Source of the DNA: Henricia sp. BOLD:AAB3569
Taxonomy: Eukaryota; Echinodermata; Asteroidea; Spinulosida; Echinasteridae
Length of the DNA: 64,000 nt
Reading direction: 5' to 3'
Assembly: GCA_037783545.1 (NCBI GenBank)
Contig: JBBELK010000451.1
Location: forward strand, 310,001-374,000
The notes beneath the pieces are model-generated. The model was not told the DNA's origin. It worked only from the letters and a program-made list of their open reading frames with translations, and did not search any database. A program made the translations under genes and the position numbers. This document shows positions 25,201 to 32,065 of this stretch, in pieces. Position 1 is the stretch's first letter, and each line of letters starts with the position of its first letter.

Positions 25201-25942
25201 AATTGACGACGGAACCCCATCAACTGAAGAGCGGAGAGGTAGTCCGCTGAAACGACAACTAGGATCCAGGCCCACAGGGATCCCACAGAGGTCCACCTCA
25301 GTTGGGAAGCAGTCGCTCCTAGAAGTCCAACAGAAGAGCATGCAGGAGGTTAACGGGAGCGCCGAGGGAATTCCCAAACCAAAAGAGATCCGGATGATGC
25401 CTGGTCGACAACTCTACGGGAAGATTTCAGGATTGCCTCAGAGAGCGCAAATCCAGGATGATACCCCACCTAAGATGCCATCGATGTTTCCTGTCCTTAA
25501 GACCTCGGTTGTCGGCAAGCAAGAGTTGGCAGCTAGTCCTAGAGGTGCAGCAGATCGACAGCCTACTCCCACGGACACCAACTCGAACCCAGTACCGCAG
25601 CAAAATGGGATTCCCGCTGCCACGAAAGCGTCGGGGTTAACGCAACCGCAGTTTGTCAGGAGAGCAGATTCAGCTACAATATCGGCAACGAGTGCTAAAG
25701 TCGGGCAGCTCTCACGAAGGAAACAATCCCCACCGAATCTGGCCCATCGTGCCCCATCGCAGTCGCCCGACCGTTATTCCATGTCGTCCGATGACCAGGT
25801 CACGCCGCCAACTTCACCGCACGGCAGGGAGCAGCAACGGCAGCAGCGAGACACGAGGATTGCCATGCCTGTACGGGGCCGTGGCTCGAGTAAACTACCG
25901 CGAGGATCCGGCATTCCAACCAGAAGAACTAATAACAGTTAA
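1051..25942 (+). CDS. Coiled-coil, serine/proline-rich protein with SxIP motifs (CCSER/FAM190-like), nine exons, 5' partial
   Basis: Nine exons join without a frame break: 1051-1218, 5607-5814, 6134-6178, 6970-7050, 7995-8090, 9259-9360, 12609-12673, 18882-18930 and 24755-25942 (about 666 codons, stop TAA at 25940-25942). Exon 2 carries a hydrophobic/basic segment (MTSVKTMLFKLKRVLQA) followed by NPF. Exon 5 is a coiled coil (ENSVLRKEVKNLQQLLVDTQ). The long last exon is Ser/Pro/Arg-rich with TSIP, TGIP and a terminal SGIP, each near basic residues, the pattern of microtubule plus-end proteins that bind EB1. The order (Ser-rich region, KLKRVLQ segment, coiled coil, basic tail) recalls the CCSER1/2 (FAM190) family, whose CCSER2/Gcap14 member tracks microtubules. 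That assignment is from memory and tentative; another +TIP such as a SLAIN or NCKAP5 relative is possible. The last three introns are rich in inserted repeats. Confidence 0.6.
2458..2787. mobile_element. Short TIR element (MITE), 5-bp target duplication
   Basis: GGGGCTTTCGATTAC at 2465-2479 is inverted at 2768-2782 with one mismatch. ATATT occurs immediately outside each end (2458-2462 and 2783-2787), consistent with a target-site duplication. There is no coding capacity. Confidence 0.5.
2826..2869. repeat. Imperfect hairpin
   Basis: GGTGATCTTGAAGCCA and TGGCTTCGAGATCACC form 16-bp arms with one mismatch around a 12-base loop. No function is evident in this intronic position. Confidence 0.4.
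4031..4445. mobile_element. MITE with CAGTGGAC-type ends, long copy
   Basis: The left end reads AAGGCCTGTCTGCAGTGGAC and the right end is its approximate inverse (GTCCAATGTGGACGCGGCTTA). Internal GTCCAATGCGGAC words repeat. Related sequence occurs at 4628-4804 and 35316-35535, so this is an interspersed family. The open frame across it is not a gene. Confidence 0.45.
4628..4804. mobile_element. MITE with CAGTGGAC-type ends, short copy
   Basis: A shorter relative of 4031-4445. It begins near GTTCACACAGGACTTTTTAG and ends GTGGATGTGGACGCAGCTTAAG, the same right terminus as the longer copy. Confidence 0.4.
5210..5520. repeat. Interspersed repeat family 'ATTTGCAATGACC' (copy 1)
   Basis: Contains CATTTGCAGTGACCCC, a stretch ending TCATGAGTTGACAA, and GAAGTATTACTGCCTCTATG. 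Parts of the same family recur at 10780-11270, 21190-21370, 28744-28810, 36185-36312 and inside the Polinton intron (49744-49905 and its copies). Confidence 0.5.
5607..5814 (+). CDS. CCSER-like gene, exon 2 (KLKRVLQ segment)
   Basis: Acceptor TTTATTTCCAG, donor AGCA|GTAAGT, leading base completes a split Arg codon. The second half (DEDGTIVLDMAVYRHMIQDM and KTMLFKLKRVLQA) is the most family-like stretch of the gene. The open frame runs on past 5814 into a minisatellite, but the perfect GTAAGT donor and the in-phase next exon argue that this extension is intronic. Confidence 0.7.
5852..6092. repeat. Minisatellite, about 33-35 bp unit, about seven copies
   Basis: Tandem units containing CTCGAGTCCCAAGTCAAG, a further CAAGT repeat and CAAACTGCC. 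One unit is shortened and there are very few substitutions. It starts about 40 bp inside the intron after the donor at 5815. The CAAGT sub-repeat suggests slippage growth. Confidence 0.85.
6134..6178 (+). CDS. CCSER-like gene, exon 3 (15 codons, NPF motif)
   Basis: A 45-bp micro-exon, phase 0 at both ends, with acceptor AAATCCAG and donor TGCT|GTAAGT. It encodes VDSSSNPFENSSAFA. NPF is an EH-domain ligand type, although here it may simply be part of a conserved linker. Confidence 0.65.
6455..6480 (+). repeat. tRNA-like fragment (SINE head remnant)
   Basis: GTGGTCTAGTGGATAGCGTGTC matches the A-box region seen in the SINEs elsewhere in the window. No B-box follows. Confidence 0.35.
6886..6909. 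repeat. Poly-T tract
   Basis: More than 20 T in a row, about 60 bp upstream of the acceptor of exon 4. It could be the tail of a retroposed copy on the minus strand or part of the polypyrimidine tract. Confidence 0.6.
6970..7050 (+). CDS. CCSER-like gene, exon 4
   Basis: 27 codons, phase 0 at both ends, acceptor TATATACAG and donor GAGAG|GTAAGA. A Ser/Pro start (SPCSSQPTSPV) passes into an acidic helix (EVIIEELRE) that leads into the coiled coil of the next exon. Confidence 0.65.
7066..7526. mobile_element. TIR element 'AAAGGAAGGGACAACACTTG' with a nested smaller element
   Basis: 20-bp terminal inverted repeats at 7066-7085 and 7507-7526. A second copy lies at 33626-34008. This copy carries an extra segment (about 7436-7506) that begins GAGGCCTTTTTCC and ends GGAAAAAGGCCC and is absent from the other copy. 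It is related to 36042-36120, a nested insertion. It lies 15 bp after the exon 4 donor. Confidence 0.7.
7580..7690. repeat. Interspersed repeat 'CCATCCAGTAAAAACAACCTTAAA'
   Basis: Similar sequence recurs near 9830-9960 and 28440-28570, each with a TACCGTTNTCCATCCAG-like core and a following TTAACNGNCNACC. No inverted ends or coding potential are obvious. Confidence 0.4.
7995..8090 (+). CDS. CCSER-like gene, exon 5 (coiled coil)
   Basis: 32 codons, phase 0, acceptor TTCTTTCAG and donor CGGAAG|GTACGT. The translation has a leucine/valine heptad pattern (VLRKEVKNLQQLLVDTQHQL), a clear coiled-coil segment. Confidence 0.75.
8140..8280. mobile_element. Foldback element fragment ('CCGATTTCATAAAA' family)
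   Basis: CCGATTTCATAAAATCC, CCATTTCATAAAACCC and TTTCTGCTAAAG words resemble the complete foldback at 19094-19333. Probably a degraded relative. Confidence 0.35.
8838..8920 (-). repeat. tRNA-derived sequence (type II tRNA-like)
   Basis: On the minus strand GGTGGCCGAGTGGTTTGGG resembles a Leu/Ser tRNA A-box, and GCGGGTTCGATACCC is a good B-box. The spacing includes a long variable arm, but the acceptor ends do not pair well. It is more likely a SINE head or tRNA pseudogene than a working tRNA. Confidence 0.45.
9259..9360 (+). CDS. CCSER-like gene, exon 6
   Basis: 34 codons, phase 0, acceptor ATCTTAACAG and donor CAACT|GTAAGT. Low-complexity Gln/Ser/Thr sequence (QFTSQMQATSPTRDQSF) with no recognisable domain. 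It is supported by phase and splice sites rather than by homology. Confidence 0.6.
9995..10143. mobile_element. Foldback element
   Basis: GACCGTATTGAATAACTGCC with CATCTTGTAGGGCAG near the left end is inverted at the right end (CTACAAGATGACAGCTAATC and GTGGTC). Related arms are seen near 44105-44250. Confidence 0.5.
10148..10292. mobile_element. Foldback element with GGCGGCCATGACAGGGG arms
   Basis: AGAGCTTTTGCGCTGGCGGCC followed by ATGACAGGGG is inverted as CCCCTGTCATGGCCGCCGTG followed by CAAAGGCTCT. It directly abuts the previous foldback, so the two may be one composite. Confidence 0.5.
10780..11270. repeat. Interspersed repeat family 'ATTTGCAATGACC' (long copy)
   Basis: Contains the CATGCATGGATTTTTCAGG / GAAGTATTACTGCATCTATG block and, further on in inverse orientation, ATTCATGTGGTGTTTG and TTGTCAACTCATGA. 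The copy is therefore roughly palindromic and resembles a foldback MITE. Confidence 0.5.
12609..12673 (+). CDS. CCSER-like gene, exon 7 (65 bp)
   Basis: A strong pyrimidine tract ends in CACCCTAG; the donor is GTCAG|GTAAAC. It starts in phase 0 and ends with two bases. This makes the next exon (18882) readable, because that exon opens with TAAG and would begin with a stop if joined directly to exon 6. It encodes a basic Pro/Ser segment ending RRKCRAEV. Confidence 0.55.
13400..13807. mobile_element. Palindromic MITE, copy 1
   Basis: The arms run from TTTTCCACAGTAAAGGGGG to the inverted CCCCCTTTACTGTGGAAAGA. They share internal blocks on both sides (GTGTGACAACATGCCTTTCT with its inverse, and GTAACCGGGAC-like blocks at the centre). 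Nearly the whole element can fold. A second copy lies at 19708-20120. Confidence 0.75.
13970..15305. mobile_element. Imperfect TIR element carrying exon-like sequence
   Basis: AAAGATGTTATGCCGTGGAG at the left end is inverted at 15277-15305 (CTCCAAGGCATAACACCTTT). Inner blocks also pair: GTGACGTCATTTTACGGACG (14180-14199) with its inverse near 15072-15093. Between these lies an open frame with coding-like composition. No transposase domain was recognised. Confidence 0.45.
14248..14484 (+). CDS. Possible first coding exon of an unknown protein inside the TIR element
   Basis: An ATG at 14248 opens 79 codons up to a possible donor (ACG|GTACTG at 14485). The sequence is acidic and Ser-rich, then reads VEPYQFEPEI followed by a charged helix (LTKEEIREQRESGVRIDD). 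PYxFEP-like segments near the N-terminus occur in uncharacterised invertebrate proteins with a P2X7-like cysteine-rich tail, but that link is from memory and weak. No second exon was found. It may be a gene fragment captured by the element, or chance. Confidence 0.25.
16869..17587 (+). repeat. tRNA-derived tandem array, seven units of about 78 bp
   Basis: Units start at about 17005, 17083, 17161, 17237, 17315, 17392 and 17470. Each begins GCCTCATAGCTCAGCTGG, a textbook tRNA D-arm/A-box with TAGAGC next. Only the last unit has a good B-box (GGGTTCAAATCC); the others read CTTGGGxGAAACCTGAGGG instead. The array is bracketed by two diverged direct repeats (16869-16904 and 17552-17587, containing TTTGGTTGTTTC and GATTAGGCAC). 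None of the units looks like a functional tRNA. Confidence 0.8.
18882..18930 (+). CDS. CCSER-like gene, exon 8
   Basis: Acceptor GTTTCCCATAG and donor GTGAAG|GTAGTC. The leading T completes a Ser codon with exon 7. The remainder reads KIKAAYEEYIRLHNVK, a charged helix with codons unlike the surrounding intron. The exon ends in phase 0, matching the final exon. Confidence 0.55.
19042..19608. mobile_element. Foldback element (outer) interrupted by another foldback
   Basis: The left end GCCTAACGTACATCAACC with TTGCAACT is inverted near 19575-19603 (AGTTGCAAGGTCGATGTACG). The body is rich in GTTGC/GCAAC words. The inner foldback 19094-19333 lies inside the left arm, so the outer element was present first. 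Confidence 0.65.
19094..19333. mobile_element. Foldback MITE (inner), GGGCCAATTTCATAA type
   Basis: Begins GGGGCCAATTTCATAATGCT and ends with its near-inverse (AGCTTTATGAAATTGGCTCC). Internal TTTAGCAGAAAAATTTGCTT is also inverted. Elements of this type are, to my knowledge, common in echinoderm genomes. Confidence 0.7.
19708..20120. mobile_element. Palindromic MITE, copy 2
   Basis: The same structure as 13400-13807. It begins GTCTTTCCACGGTAAAGGGC and ends with the inverse ending GGAAAGACC. About 410 bp and foldable over almost its whole length. Confidence 0.75.
21190..21370. repeat. Interspersed repeat family 'ATTTGCAATGACC' fragment
   Basis: CTTAAAGACACATTGTATC then ATTTGCAATGACCCAATTTT and TCATGAGTTGACAAG. 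The first part matches the end of the MITE inside the Polinton intron (49744-49905), which links the two. Confidence 0.5.
21384..21455. repeat. Short tandem repeat, 9-bp unit GATACCTGC
   Basis: Irregular repetition of GATACCTGC / GATACCCCC / GATACCTCC over about 70 bp. Confidence 0.7.
22541..22762 (-). mobile_element. SINE body fragment (same family as 24219-24552)
   Basis: Shares CATCAGGAAATCACCAGAACC, CAACTNGGTGGCTGC and CACTTGGGTTGACG blocks in the same order with 24219-24552. The tRNA head is missing, so this copy is truncated. Confidence 0.6.
23800..24180 (-). mobile_element. tRNA-derived SINE, minus strand
   Basis: Read on the minus strand: a tRNA-like head (GTTGGTCTAGTAGATAACGC A-box, GAGGTTCGAGGCC B-box, about 24178-24105), then a body with the block ACACTTTACTCCACATTG and CTCCACCCAGGTGTATAAAT, widespread in marine-invertebrate SINEs. 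The tail is GGATGGACTGGCATCCCATC-type sequence. That tail block is duplicated here and forms the tandem array at 29815-30803. Confidence 0.65.
24219..24552 (-). mobile_element. tRNA-derived SINE, minus strand, full-length copy
   Basis: The minus-strand head has a TTTGGCCTAGTGGATAGAC A-box and a GGGTTCCAGCCCC B-box at about 24545-24480, followed by a body shared with 22541-22762. It is adjacent to the SINE at 23800-24180. Confidence 0.6.
24592..24652. repeat. Perfect 28-bp inverted repeat with 5-base loop
   Basis: The left arm 24592-24619 begins TTGCATGTGGGTAATGGTCA and pairs without mismatch with 24625-24652. The loop is CCTGT. It lies about 100 bp upstream of the acceptor of the terminal CCSER-like exon. 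In RNA it would form a very stable stem-loop on either strand. Confidence 0.9.
24755..25942 (+). CDS. CCSER-like gene, terminal exon (395 codons, SxIP tail)
   Basis: Acceptor TTTTCTGATGCAG, phase 0, TAA stop at 25940. This long GC-rich exon encodes a disordered Ser/Pro/Arg/Gln-rich tail. Short Ser/Thr-x-Ile-Pro motifs occur near its start (KTSIPTS), in its middle (RPTGIPQRS) and at the very end (RGSGIPTRR), beside basic residues as in EB1 ligands. Many SP/TP sites suggest phospho-regulation (inference). Confidence 0.8.
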   Translation, partial: GGERLEKLPHVNSQEGSPLKVGRSPTSSSPERIPSASSTETTPPESRRNFQNGGTANEPEIYTTLKTSIPTSTTKDSAVRDALPVTFQDLENLSGGQASQSAPSSPNLNRVHSLKSSGARRPRSKLAQPVSYVSKLTGSQDSLFSEGSQIDDGTPSTEERRGSPLKRQLGSRPTGIPQRSTSVGKQSLLEVQQKSMQEVNGSAEGIPKPKEIRMMPGRQLYGKISGLPQRAQIQDDTPPKMPSMFPVLKTSVVGKQELAASPRGAADRQPTPTDTNSNPVPQQNGIPAATKASGLTQPQFVRRADSATISATSAKVGQLSRRKQSPPNLAHRAPSQSPDRYSMSSDDQVTPPTSPHGREQQRQQRDTRIAMPVRGRGSSKLPRGSGIPTRRTNNS

Positions 25943-26290
25943 TTTTGGGCAGTTTTCAATATACATTCTTCCCCAAAACAAACACAAATTTCTTCAAATA
26001 TAAATTCTTCACAACAGAACTTTGTCGAATACAGTGAACTTGTGGATAACAAGGCACTGATCAACCAATCACTTTCAAATTGCTTACATTCCGCTTTAAT
26101 GATTTCCTCCAGGTCCAAGTGGATCTGTTTAAACAAAGTGATTCCTACAGCTCTGAAATGTGATAATTCTTGATTCTGTGAGAATCCCGTAGGTATGGGC
26201 TCTCGGAAAACCACCTTGTTGGGTTTTCAACTTGCGTGGGATGAGCTGACCAAACAGCCCTAGTAGTGCAGGAGCTCAGGGAGGCACTTT

Positions 26291-26530
26291 AGGCAGAGTG
26301 GCACACACTGCCTCAGTGGCTCTTACAGAGGCTGGTGCAGCCAGCCTTGCCACAAGAGGTGTTCATACACATTACTGACTGATAAAATGTTACATCTCTC
26401 AGCCTCCTTCAGGCAGAGTGGCACACACTGCCTCAGTGGCTCTTACAGAGGCTGGTGCAGTCAGCCTTGCCACAAGAGGTGTTCATACACATTACTGACT
26501 GATAAAATGTTACATCTCTCAGCCTAAGCG
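26291..26530. repeat. Tandem duplication, 120-bp unit x2
   Basis: 26291-26410 and 26411-26530 are almost identical (AGGCAGAGTGGCACACACTG start). A single C/T difference was noticed (GTGCAGCCAGCC against GTGCAGTCAGCC). It lies about 350 bp after the stop codon, perhaps within the 3' UTR. Confidence 0.85.
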
Positions 26531-26708
26531 ATCTTTTGGTCAGCGTATGATTAAATCAAGTCCTCAAAAATATCGTTCAGTACATGCCGGTAAGTGATTT
26601 TGTTTTGTTTTTGAGTGGGTTGGAGAGGCCAAAAGTTTTGAAGAAAATTCAGTTCCGAATTACATTCCAACTTAAACATGGAATCATCGTACACAAATGT
26701 AGCTACAT

Positions 26709-27361
26709 TAAAGGAGCGTGACCAGATCACATTTTTTTCTAATTTATCGAGAGCGGACAGTGAGGTGTTGAACACACCGCCACATATGCGTCCGCATAAA
26801 AAATTGGGGATAGTGCGTTTTTGTCCCTAGTACGGTTTGTTCCTAGTACCCTGGCTTCATTTCTGCGAATCGCTACACACCGACTTGGTGGCGCTGTGCA
26901 GTTTTGTCAGGCTTGCGCTCTAGGTACGGTTCCCAGAAGGTCAGCGCAATGTGACACGGAGTGACACAGTATATGAATGGGCACCAGTCTCTTCCATGTC
27001 CGGCGAGTTCGTTACTGTCAATTTCAGTTCAAAAATGGGTCATTAAAAGTCTTTCTTTCGAGGTACTGATCTTGTGCATTTGAATATTTTGCATGGAGGT
27101 TCCAATGTGAGTACAAATTATGCTACAGCTATATTAGCACTATGAAATATAGTTGGAAAAGCAAACTTATGTATGATTTCTAATTCTGGTATGGAAGCGA
27201 AACGGCGCGATATCGTGTCTTACTGTCGTGTCACTATTTACGATCAAGACGTTAACTTACTCTCAAATTTTCACCTTAATATTTGTATTTCTTGTCATAA
27301 ATAGTATTTTTGGGAGGTATTTTATATGGATGTTAAGAAAATCTAGACACGCTCCTTTAAT
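26709..27361. mobile_element. TIR element, about 650 bp, TTAAAGGAGCGTG ends
   Basis: TTAAAGGAGCGTGACCAGA at the left is inverted as TCTAGACACGCTCCTTTAA at the right. A third terminus-like piece lies near 8510 (AAAGGAGCGTGTCCAGATCA). No transposase frame is present, so it is non-autonomous. Confidence 0.6.
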
Positions 27362-28111
27362 GCCGAAAAAAGTAAACAAATTACGTATGAATTTAAACAA
27401 ATCAAACATTTATTGTAAATGATGACAAAATAAAATATTTTAAAAAACAAATTTAGGAAATGCAAATTTTGCCAACGGACATGTACGTACATGTATCAGT
27501 GTAACAATTATAACTTAAATGTAAAGCGAAATAAATATAAAATAGCTAAGCAGGCATAACAGTAAATTAAGCAGCAGCTGTAGGTGAATTTAAATCGGGT
27601 AAAAATCATTACTATTAAAGAAAGTTGCTTATATTTAAATCAAAATTAATTGACAATATTCGGTGTAAGCTGATTGTTCTTGAAATAACAGTGCACTGGT
27701 ATCGCAAATTCCACGCTATGTACAGAAATAATGGGTGTTAGAGGTTTGAAAAAAAATGAAAGATTTTTATTTTTTATGGAAAATAATTAATTGAGCAAAT
27801 TACAAAGACTCTAATAATTTTCCCGTAAGTATTAATGTTTATTTCTTTGACCATGGGTAATGAAGCAAAACATTTTGAAGTTAATGAACAAAACTGCTCT
27901 ACTTTTTTTGGTTAAAAATAAAACTCTATAAATGTACTTTTAATAGCACATTTCACTTTTTTTGACGATTAAAAGAAAAATATAAGTATTTAAGGGCCAA
28001 AAAGCCGTAATAAAAACATATCTTTAATAATTTCAATGAAGTAATTTGTAAGAGTTAACCTAAACTTATAATTAATATATTCAGCGTTTTAAGGCCTTTT
28101 GTCGATAACTT

Positions 28112-28335
28112 TATGAAATTGCTCTAGGTAGCCACAGACCTTTGTGGATATTTTATGTCAAAAATTGTCGCCTCTACTCCAAAGCCTCTTAAGTGGTTCT
28201 GAATGAATCCTTCGAAGACGAAGGATTTATTTGAAGGATTTATTCAGAACCACTGAAGAGGCTTTGGAGTAGAGGCGACAATTTTTGACATAAAATATCC
28301 ACAAAGGTCTGTGGCTACCATGAGCAATTTCATAA
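28112..28335. repeat. Near-perfect palindrome, arms about 95 bp
   Basis: ATGAAATTGCTC at the left is inverted at the right (GAGCAATTTCAT). The arms carry CCACAGACCTTTGTGGATAT and GTCGCCTCTACTCCAAAGCC, each exactly inverted, with a centre near GAAGACGAAGGATTTATTTG. It may be a foldback MITE; no other copy was noticed here. Confidence 0.8.
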
Positions 28336-28439
28336 AGGTAACCTAAATGTTGTCGTATTACGTTTAAACCTTGTCTGTAGTCACTGTGTTTTAAAAAAAT
28401 GTAGAGCATGCTTCACCCGAGCACCATTACTATTACGGA

Positions 28440-28810
28440 AGCGCTTCAGTACCATTATCCATCCAGTAAAAATAGCCTTAAACGGTTAATTGCCGATGCG
28501 CTTAACCGCAAATTAAAACATGCTCAGGGAAGGTTTATGCCGATGCGTGCAACTGTATTTTTTGCCAGTAGAAACAGCTTATATTAAATGCTTTTTAGTG
28601 GGGCTTGTTGATCGAACTGCCATGCGCACTAAATACTATGTAACATTATTTCGTTTGCAGTAAAAAACAGTCAAGATAGTATACATGATTGGTAAACTGT
28701 TAAAAACAGCGTGATTTCCACTGGTACCAGTAATTAAAACCTTATGTCTAGAAAAATACGAAATTTCAGCCACATAGATGCAGTAATACTGAAAAACCTG
28801 GAAAATCAAA
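28440..28810. repeat. Mosaic of two interspersed repeat families
   Basis: 28440-28570 resembles 7580-7690 and 9830-9960. 28744-28810 carries the inverted AGCCACATAGATGCAGTAAT block of the ATTTGCA family. Confidence 0.4.
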
Positions 28811-29814
28811 GCATGGTTTTTTGTCGCCTACAAGCGATCTTTGGGGATTCAAATAGTTTTGTCATTTTTCTCAATAATGGGGGCACTTCAGACGAAATAG
28901 TTTCACAGGATAATTACTACCATTACCATCTTGATAACAATCTTTTAGATAATAATTCAGACATTTTTGTGGAGAGTAATTACCAAACATGTAGACTACC
29001 TTTAAAGGCGTTCCCCAATGCATTTTAACCAAAAAGACCGCAGTTGAAACACACTCATAAGCAGTTCAGTTTGCAAAGAGTTGCAAACCATGTGGTAACC
29101 TTGTGTGTGTGTCTTTTTGAGGCTCAAAAAATCAGTCGAATATGGCTGATTTTGTTTTCGGAGATTAATTAAGATTGTAAAATCTTACTTTTTGTTTTGT
29201 TTTTTTGTAAATTTTTGGCTGGACGTACTTAAGCAGTGTTTAATTTTATTAATCACTTGACGTTGGAGGACTCGTTTCACTAAAAATTCCCTTCACACCA
29301 CTTTTTCTAAAAGTGACGTGCGTGGCAATCATGCGCAAAGAGGCTCGGTATGAATTTGCGTGTACGAAAAGCGCAATGCGCAACAACAACAACTCAAAAC
29401 ACACAGTCCATGCGCTGGAAAAAGCTGCGTCCCAGCTATGGCGGACATGTATGGGGAAGGTGTCCTAAGAATGGTCTATACTAAGTGTAGCATGCATTAT
29501 AAACACTTCTGTTTATTTTTTTGTTACCAACAACTCTTGTAAAACATTTTCACAAGAATCAAACATATCTTTCCGAATTCCCAAGAATTACAAAACGTTC
29601 GTTGCATTTATAGCAGTCACAATCAAACCAGCAAAAATACATTAAGCATTGTTTAAATTATGTCTCAACAAATTGTATAGAAATTGTATATGTTAATATA
29701 AATTGTGCAATGTGTTGTACATGTATGCAGTCGGTAAAAAGCTAGGAATTAAATAACTAAAACTGCATCTTTTGTGTGTTGCGTTTTGGTTGTTTCACGA
29801 GCCTATTCGCTCCT

Positions 29815-30803
29815 ACATGTATGGCCAGTACTCATCCCCGGTATTCATGGCATGGAGTGACTAGGGGCACTGCTACTCCCCCTGGATGGGATGCCAGTCC
29901 ATCGCAGGTTTACCCCCAGCAGTTAGTTGGGTTCCCCAACAGGTTGTTAGTTTCCATGACATGGAATGACTAGGAGCCTTCGCTCATTCCCAGCTTGCTG
30001 GGAATGAGCAAACTAGGAGCATTGCTACTCCCCCTGGATGGGATGCCAGTCCATCGCAGGTTTACCCCCAGCAGTTAGTTGGGTTTCCCCAACAGGTTGT
30101 TAGTTTCCATGGCATGGAATGACTAGGAGCATTGCTACTCCCCCTGGATGGGATGCCAGTCCATCGCAGGTTTACCCCCAGCAGTTAGTTGGGTTCCCCA
30201 ACAGGTTGTTAGTTTCCATGACATGGAATGACTAGGAGCCTTCGCTCATTCCCAGCTTGCTGGGAATGAGCGAACTAGGAGCATTGCTACTCCCCCTGGA
30301 TGAGATGCCAGTCCATCGCAGGTTTACCCCCAGCAGTTAGTTGGGTTTCCCCAACAGGTGGTTAGTTTCCATGACATGGAGTGACTAGGAGCATTGCTAC
30401 TCCCCCTGGATGGGATGCCAGTCCATCACAGGTTTATCCCCAGCAGTTAGTTGGGTTTCCCCAACAGGTTGTTAGTTTCCATGGCATGGAGTGACTAGGA
30501 GCATTGCTACTCCCCCTGGATGGGATGCCAGTCCATCACAGGTTTACCCCCAGCAGTTAGTTTGGTTTCCCCAACAGGTTGTTAGTTTCCATGGCATGGA
30601 GTGACTAGGAGCATTGCTACTCCCCCTGGATGGGATGCCAGTCCATCGCAGGTTTACCCCCAGCAGTTAGTTTGGTTTCCCCAACAGGTTGTTAGTTTCC
30701 ATGGCATGGAGTGACTAGGAGCATTGCTACTCCCCCTGGATGGGATGCCAGTCCATCGCAGGTTTACCCCCTAGCAGTTAGTTTGGTTTCCCCAACAGGT
30801 TGT
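29815..30803. repeat. Tandem array of a SINE body, about 107-112 bp unit, about eight copies
   Basis: Units contain GGAGTGACTAGGAGCATTGC, TGGATGGGATGCCAGTCCAT, CCCAGCAGTTAGTTGGGTTT and CCCCAACAGGTTGTTAG. Two units carry an extra hairpin segment (CGCTCATTCCCAGC / GCTGGGAATGAGC) at about 29975-30010 and 30240-30275, giving a higher-order period. The same sequence is part of the SINEs at 23800-24180 and, inverted, 40515-40700. The array resumes at 32831 after the retroelement. Confidence 0.85.
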
Positions 30804-30947
30804 GGAATTTCTTTTCGTTTTAGAACGACAGGTGCCAGTGTATTCACACTGAACACAATAGAATTACATAACAACTGGCTATATAAACGCCACGTTCGCT
30901 TCAATAGCTCACTCTCGGTCAATCGTGTCAACTTTGCTGTACAATCC
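30804..30947 (+). repeat. Split direct repeat A1
   Basis: Begins GGAATTTCTTTTCG and repeats at 32066-32209 (offset 1262). It contains CTATATAAACGCC, a TATA-like motif that could drive transcription of the internal region. Confidence 0.85.
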
Positions 30948-30980
30948 TATTCTACACACTCTTCACGCACCGCATCGAAC

Positions 30981-31351
30981 ATGTCCCTCGAACCGGGCGT
31001 CGGCGGTTCGGAGTCCGGTACCAGCAGTGATCAGATACTGAACGCTATCCAGGCCCTTTCTAAGTCATTAGACTTCAAGGTCGAATCGGCTTGCAAGAAG
31101 CAACGCTTATCAGACGTTCCGACGTTCAAACGCGACGGCATCAACAGCAGCACAAGCACTGCGAGAAGCTTCTTTCGCTTGTCGAGTCGGCCATTCAGAA
31201 CATTGACAGCCTTGACATCGACTCGGCCAAGACCGACTGGAACGCCGCCGTTAAGTCCATCAAGGAACGTCAAAAGCTCATACGACTTGCTGACCGTTCT
31301 GATCTCGGCTGGGGAGTTGTGAAAGAGTACATCGCAGAAACGTCTAATTGA
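30981..31351 (+). pseudogene. gag-like ORF of the Ngaro/PAT-like element, frameshifted and truncated
   Basis: An ATG at 30981 (MSLEPGVGGSESGTSS) opens a frame that loses its sense near 31130-31140. The neighbouring frame then continues as HKHCEKLLSLVESAIQNIDS and ends RLADRSDLGWGVVKEYIAET before a stop at 31349-31351. The RLADRSDxGW...VxEY ending resembles the N-terminal product of DIRS/Ngaro-type elements of marine invertebrates. A one-base indel and the early stop make it non-functional. Confidence 0.6.
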
Positions 31352-31885
31352 GGCGGCATAGACATTTGCGTCCACCCAGTCGTATGGCACTGAGTTTATA
31401 ACACATTTTATTCGATCGTTTGGTATCGAATTCGATTTGAGGGACAGCGGATTTTTTGTCCGTCCAATATTGGCATCGAGCACATCGTTCAAAGTTTAAT
31501 CTCACAATGTTTTAAAATTGTTGATCTTTCCACACCGGAACTGGCAATCGTAATTTGTTATTTAATACCTTTTTTACCTTTGTTGTTTTTTCCGCGTTCC
31601 GCGTGCACCGAAGGCCAGTAAACGTCTATTTGAGGCGGCATATACATTTGCGTATACACAGTCGTATGGCACTGAGTTTATAACACATTTTATTCGATCG
31701 TTTGGTATCGAATTCGATTTGAGGGACAGCGGATTTTTCATTTTATTTTATTTTATTTTTGTCCGTCCAATATTTGGCATCGAGCACATCATTCAAAGTT
31801 TAATCTCACAATGCTTAATTGTTGATCTTTCCACACCGGAACTGGCAATCGTAATTTGTTATTTAATACCTTTTTACCTTTGTTT
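31338..31885. repeat. Internal tandem duplication of the Ngaro/PAT-like element, about 280-bp period
   Basis: 31338-31592 and 31620-31885 share AGGCGGCATANACATTTGCG, CAGTCGTATGGCACTGAGTT and CACACCGGAACTGGCAATCG in order. The second copy has an added TTTTATTTTATTTTA stretch. Confidence 0.8.
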
Positions 31886-31928
31886 TTTGTTTCCCCTTTG
31901 CCCTTTCTTTTGCGACTTTCTATAGACT

Positions 31929-32065
31929 ACAGCAAGGTTCGCACAACGACCTAGCCACTGTTCACCATTGGAAACATTTGACCTGTTTTTGTCCTTTTCT
32001 CGTCTCACATGAGGTATAAATAGAAAAGAAATGAATTTTCTGACGGAAGTATGGAGGAAGAAAGT
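31929..32065 (+). repeat. Split direct repeat B1 (joined to A2 at 32066-32209)
   Basis: Begins ACAGCAAGGTTCGCACAACG, ends GGAGGAAGAAAGT and repeats at 32694-32830 (offset 765). Its junction with A2 (AGAAAGT|GGAATTTC) is what circularising the two termini would give. Confidence 0.85.
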
